From Pseudomonadota bacterium (GTDB lineage: Bacteria > Pseudomonadota > Gammaproteobacteria > UBA6186 > Azoamicaceae): a stretch of DNA of 15,542 nucleotides. The stretch spans positions 1-15,542 of the forward strand of contig JAJZUR010000022.1 of NCBI GenBank assembly GCA_021848375.1. The letters are read 5' to 3'. Of this stretch, positions 14,467 through 15,542 are shown one piece after another; the stretch's first letter is position 1, and each line of letters starts with the position of its first letter. Position numbers and translations under genes: made by a program. The notes under the pieces were generated by a model. It saw only the letters and a list, made by a program, of their open reading frames with translations. It was not told the origin of the DNA and made no database searches.

Positions 14467-15542
14467 ATGTTAACAAATGAACATCCTGATTGGGAAGTAA
14501 ATACTGAGGGAAAATTTGTAATTAAAAATAGAGAAAATGTTAAACAAGAATTAAGTGAAAAAATAAAAGCATGTGATCAAAAAAAAGAAAGAGAAAGTTT
14601 GAAAAAAGTTGTAAAAGAATGGTATGAAACGGAAGATAGACATCAGAAAATATTGAAAGATAGCTTAAGGCGTCTTACTGAGCCAGAATTAACTCGGGAA
14701 CAAATTGATTTAATTGGGTCTGAAAATTATACTAAAATAATAAAAGGTTTTAAGATGGCAATTGTAGCCTCAGAAAATGTGTTAAAATCGCTAAATGAAC
14801 AACTTAACGAGCGTAATATTGTCGATTTGCCTATAGATAAACTTCGTGAAGGTTTTGAAGCTGTTTGCAACACCATTAACGAAAATGGGGAAAAGTATGT
14901 GGAGGCTGCAAAAATGTTTGCGGAGGTTCAAGCAGGGTTTAATTCAAAAGAAGATAGTAAACGAGAGGCTTTTTTAACCGAAAGGTTAAATCCAGAAAAC
15001 AAGCAAGAAAATCAATTTATGAGCAGGTGGATTACAGTTGTTCAAAGATATCCAAGACATAAATTATTGGCGCAAGAGGGGGCGAAAGAAATAGCGAGAC
15101 TATCTTCATTGGATCATGTTATTAACAATAAAGAAAGCTCTACAAACAAAATACTTACCGACTTGACAAACTTACCACCGGAAAATGCTAAAGGGATAAA
15201 GGATGATGCCAAACTTTTAACGGTTTTTTCTGGTTTTATTTTCACTTTCGAACCCATTTTTTCTGAGATTCAGAAAAAAACAAATGAATCGGTAAATAAG
15301 ATTGATAAAACACTAACACAGATGAATACGATTCAAGGGGAGATAAGTAAGTCTGTGGAAGTGAAGCAACGATCTGAAGTAAAGAAATATGTCGCTGAGG
15401 TTGAGCCAGGCATAAAGATAATTGGTATTAACAAAACGATCACCATGGAACAATGTGTTAAGGAAATGGAAAAGAAAATAAATCAAGCAACACGGGGATT
15501 ACCATTATTTGGCAAGAAAATAATTATTGAAGATGGAGGTTA
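14467..15542 (+). CDS. putative Dbl-homology (RhoGEF)-like protein, candidate host-directed effector (partial)
   Basis: The frame runs open for 358 codons to the window edge, so the C terminus is missing. AGGAG (14454-14458) lies 8 nt before ATG 14467. Residues about 45-235 resemble a DH domain. CR1-like KEWYETEDRHQKIL (50-63) keeps Glu51, the position of the catalytic Glu, plus T55-E56. A middle segment has F130...C134-N135. CR3-like VVQRYPRHKLL (191-201) follows the family pattern P-V-Q-R-x-P-R-Y-x-L-L, and HVINN (217-221) resembles the closing Asn motif. DH domains exchange GDP for GTP on Rho-family GTPases, which bacteria lack, so the target would be a host protein; this is an inference. 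No signal peptide or membrane segment is seen. Residues 265-312 are helical and coiled-coil-like. Ile ATA (13 of 31) and Arg AGA/AGG (9 of 16) are unlike clpA or icd, suggesting acquisition. The match is by motif, not by a profile search. Confidence 0.65.
   Translation, partial: MLTNEHPDWEVNTEGKFVIKNRENVKQELSEKIKACDQKKERESLKKVVKEWYETEDRHQKILKDSLRRLTEPELTREQIDLIGSENYTKIIKGFKMAIVASENVLKSLNEQLNERNIVDLPIDKLREGFEAVCNTINENGEKYVEAAKMFAEVQAGFNSKEDSKREAFLTERLNPENKQENQFMSRWITVVQRYPRHKLLAQEGAKEIARLSSLDHVINNKESSTNKILTDLTNLPPENAKGIKDDAKLLTVFSGFIFTFEPIFSEIQKKTNESVNKIDKTLTQMNTIQGEISKSVEVKQRSEVKKYVAEVEPGIKIIGINKTITMEQCVKEMEKKINQATRGLPLFGKKIIIEDGG

Noticed and set aside
14264..14476. 70-residue open frame on the - strand after clpA
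   Set aside because: It runs through the hairpin region and has no ribosome site or recognisable features.

Overview
The window is about 15.5 kb of moderately AT-rich, gene-dense bacterial chromosome. The core genes are gammaproteobacterial: a large L-1620-type NAD-glutamate dehydrogenase, an RhlE-like helicase, an Slt70-type lytic transglycosylase, and the order icd - cspD - clpS - clpA, which is familiar from Pseudomonas and relatives. The two edges carry eukaryotic-like proteins, one with ankyrin-type repeats and one with a Dbl-homology (RhoGEF)-like segment. That mix of a gammaproteobacterial core and eukaryote-like genes points to a host-associated member of the Legionellales (Legionella/Coxiella/Rickettsiella/Berkiella-like). 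The genus is an inference, not something the sequence proves.

Layout, left to right. Positions 2-139 are the 3' end of an unrecognised gene on the + strand. Positions 203-622 encode a 139-residue protein with degenerate ankyrin repeats. Positions 735-5594 encode NAD-glutamate dehydrogenase. On the - strand follow an RsbW-type ATPase/anti-sigma-like protein (6100-5591), whose stop overlaps the gdh stop by 4 bp, the DEAD-box helicase RhlE (7549-6143, GTG start) and Slt (9672-7720). A divergent intergenic region carries a perfect 11-bp-stem palindrome resembling a dispersed repeat. Icd (9930-11186, +) converges on cspD (11418-11194, -), and clpS (11596-11937) and clpA (12013-14277) run on the + strand. 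After clpA come two mutually exclusive hairpins, then an unrelated A-rich gene (14467 to the window end, incomplete) with DH/RhoGEF-like motifs. No rRNA, tRNA, CRISPR array, transposase or integrase was seen.

How the genes fit together. Glutamate dehydrogenase feeds 2-oxoglutarate, the product of Icd, into the TCA cycle, which suits an organism living on amino acids inside host cells. ClpS-ClpA is the N-end-rule adaptor and unfoldase for ClpP, and CspD is a stationary-phase/stress nucleic-acid binder next to it. RhlE and the small RsbW-like ATPase probably share a transcript.

The most interesting element is the last gene. It has the CR1 pattern E-x3-T-E-x2-(H for Y)-x3-L at residues 51-63 and a CR3-like V-Q-R-x-P-R-x2-L-L at 192-201. 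Its codon use differs from its neighbours, and it sits where Pseudomonas-type genomes carry infA. It is a candidate secreted effector that acts on host Rho-family GTPases. Its 3' end lies outside the window.
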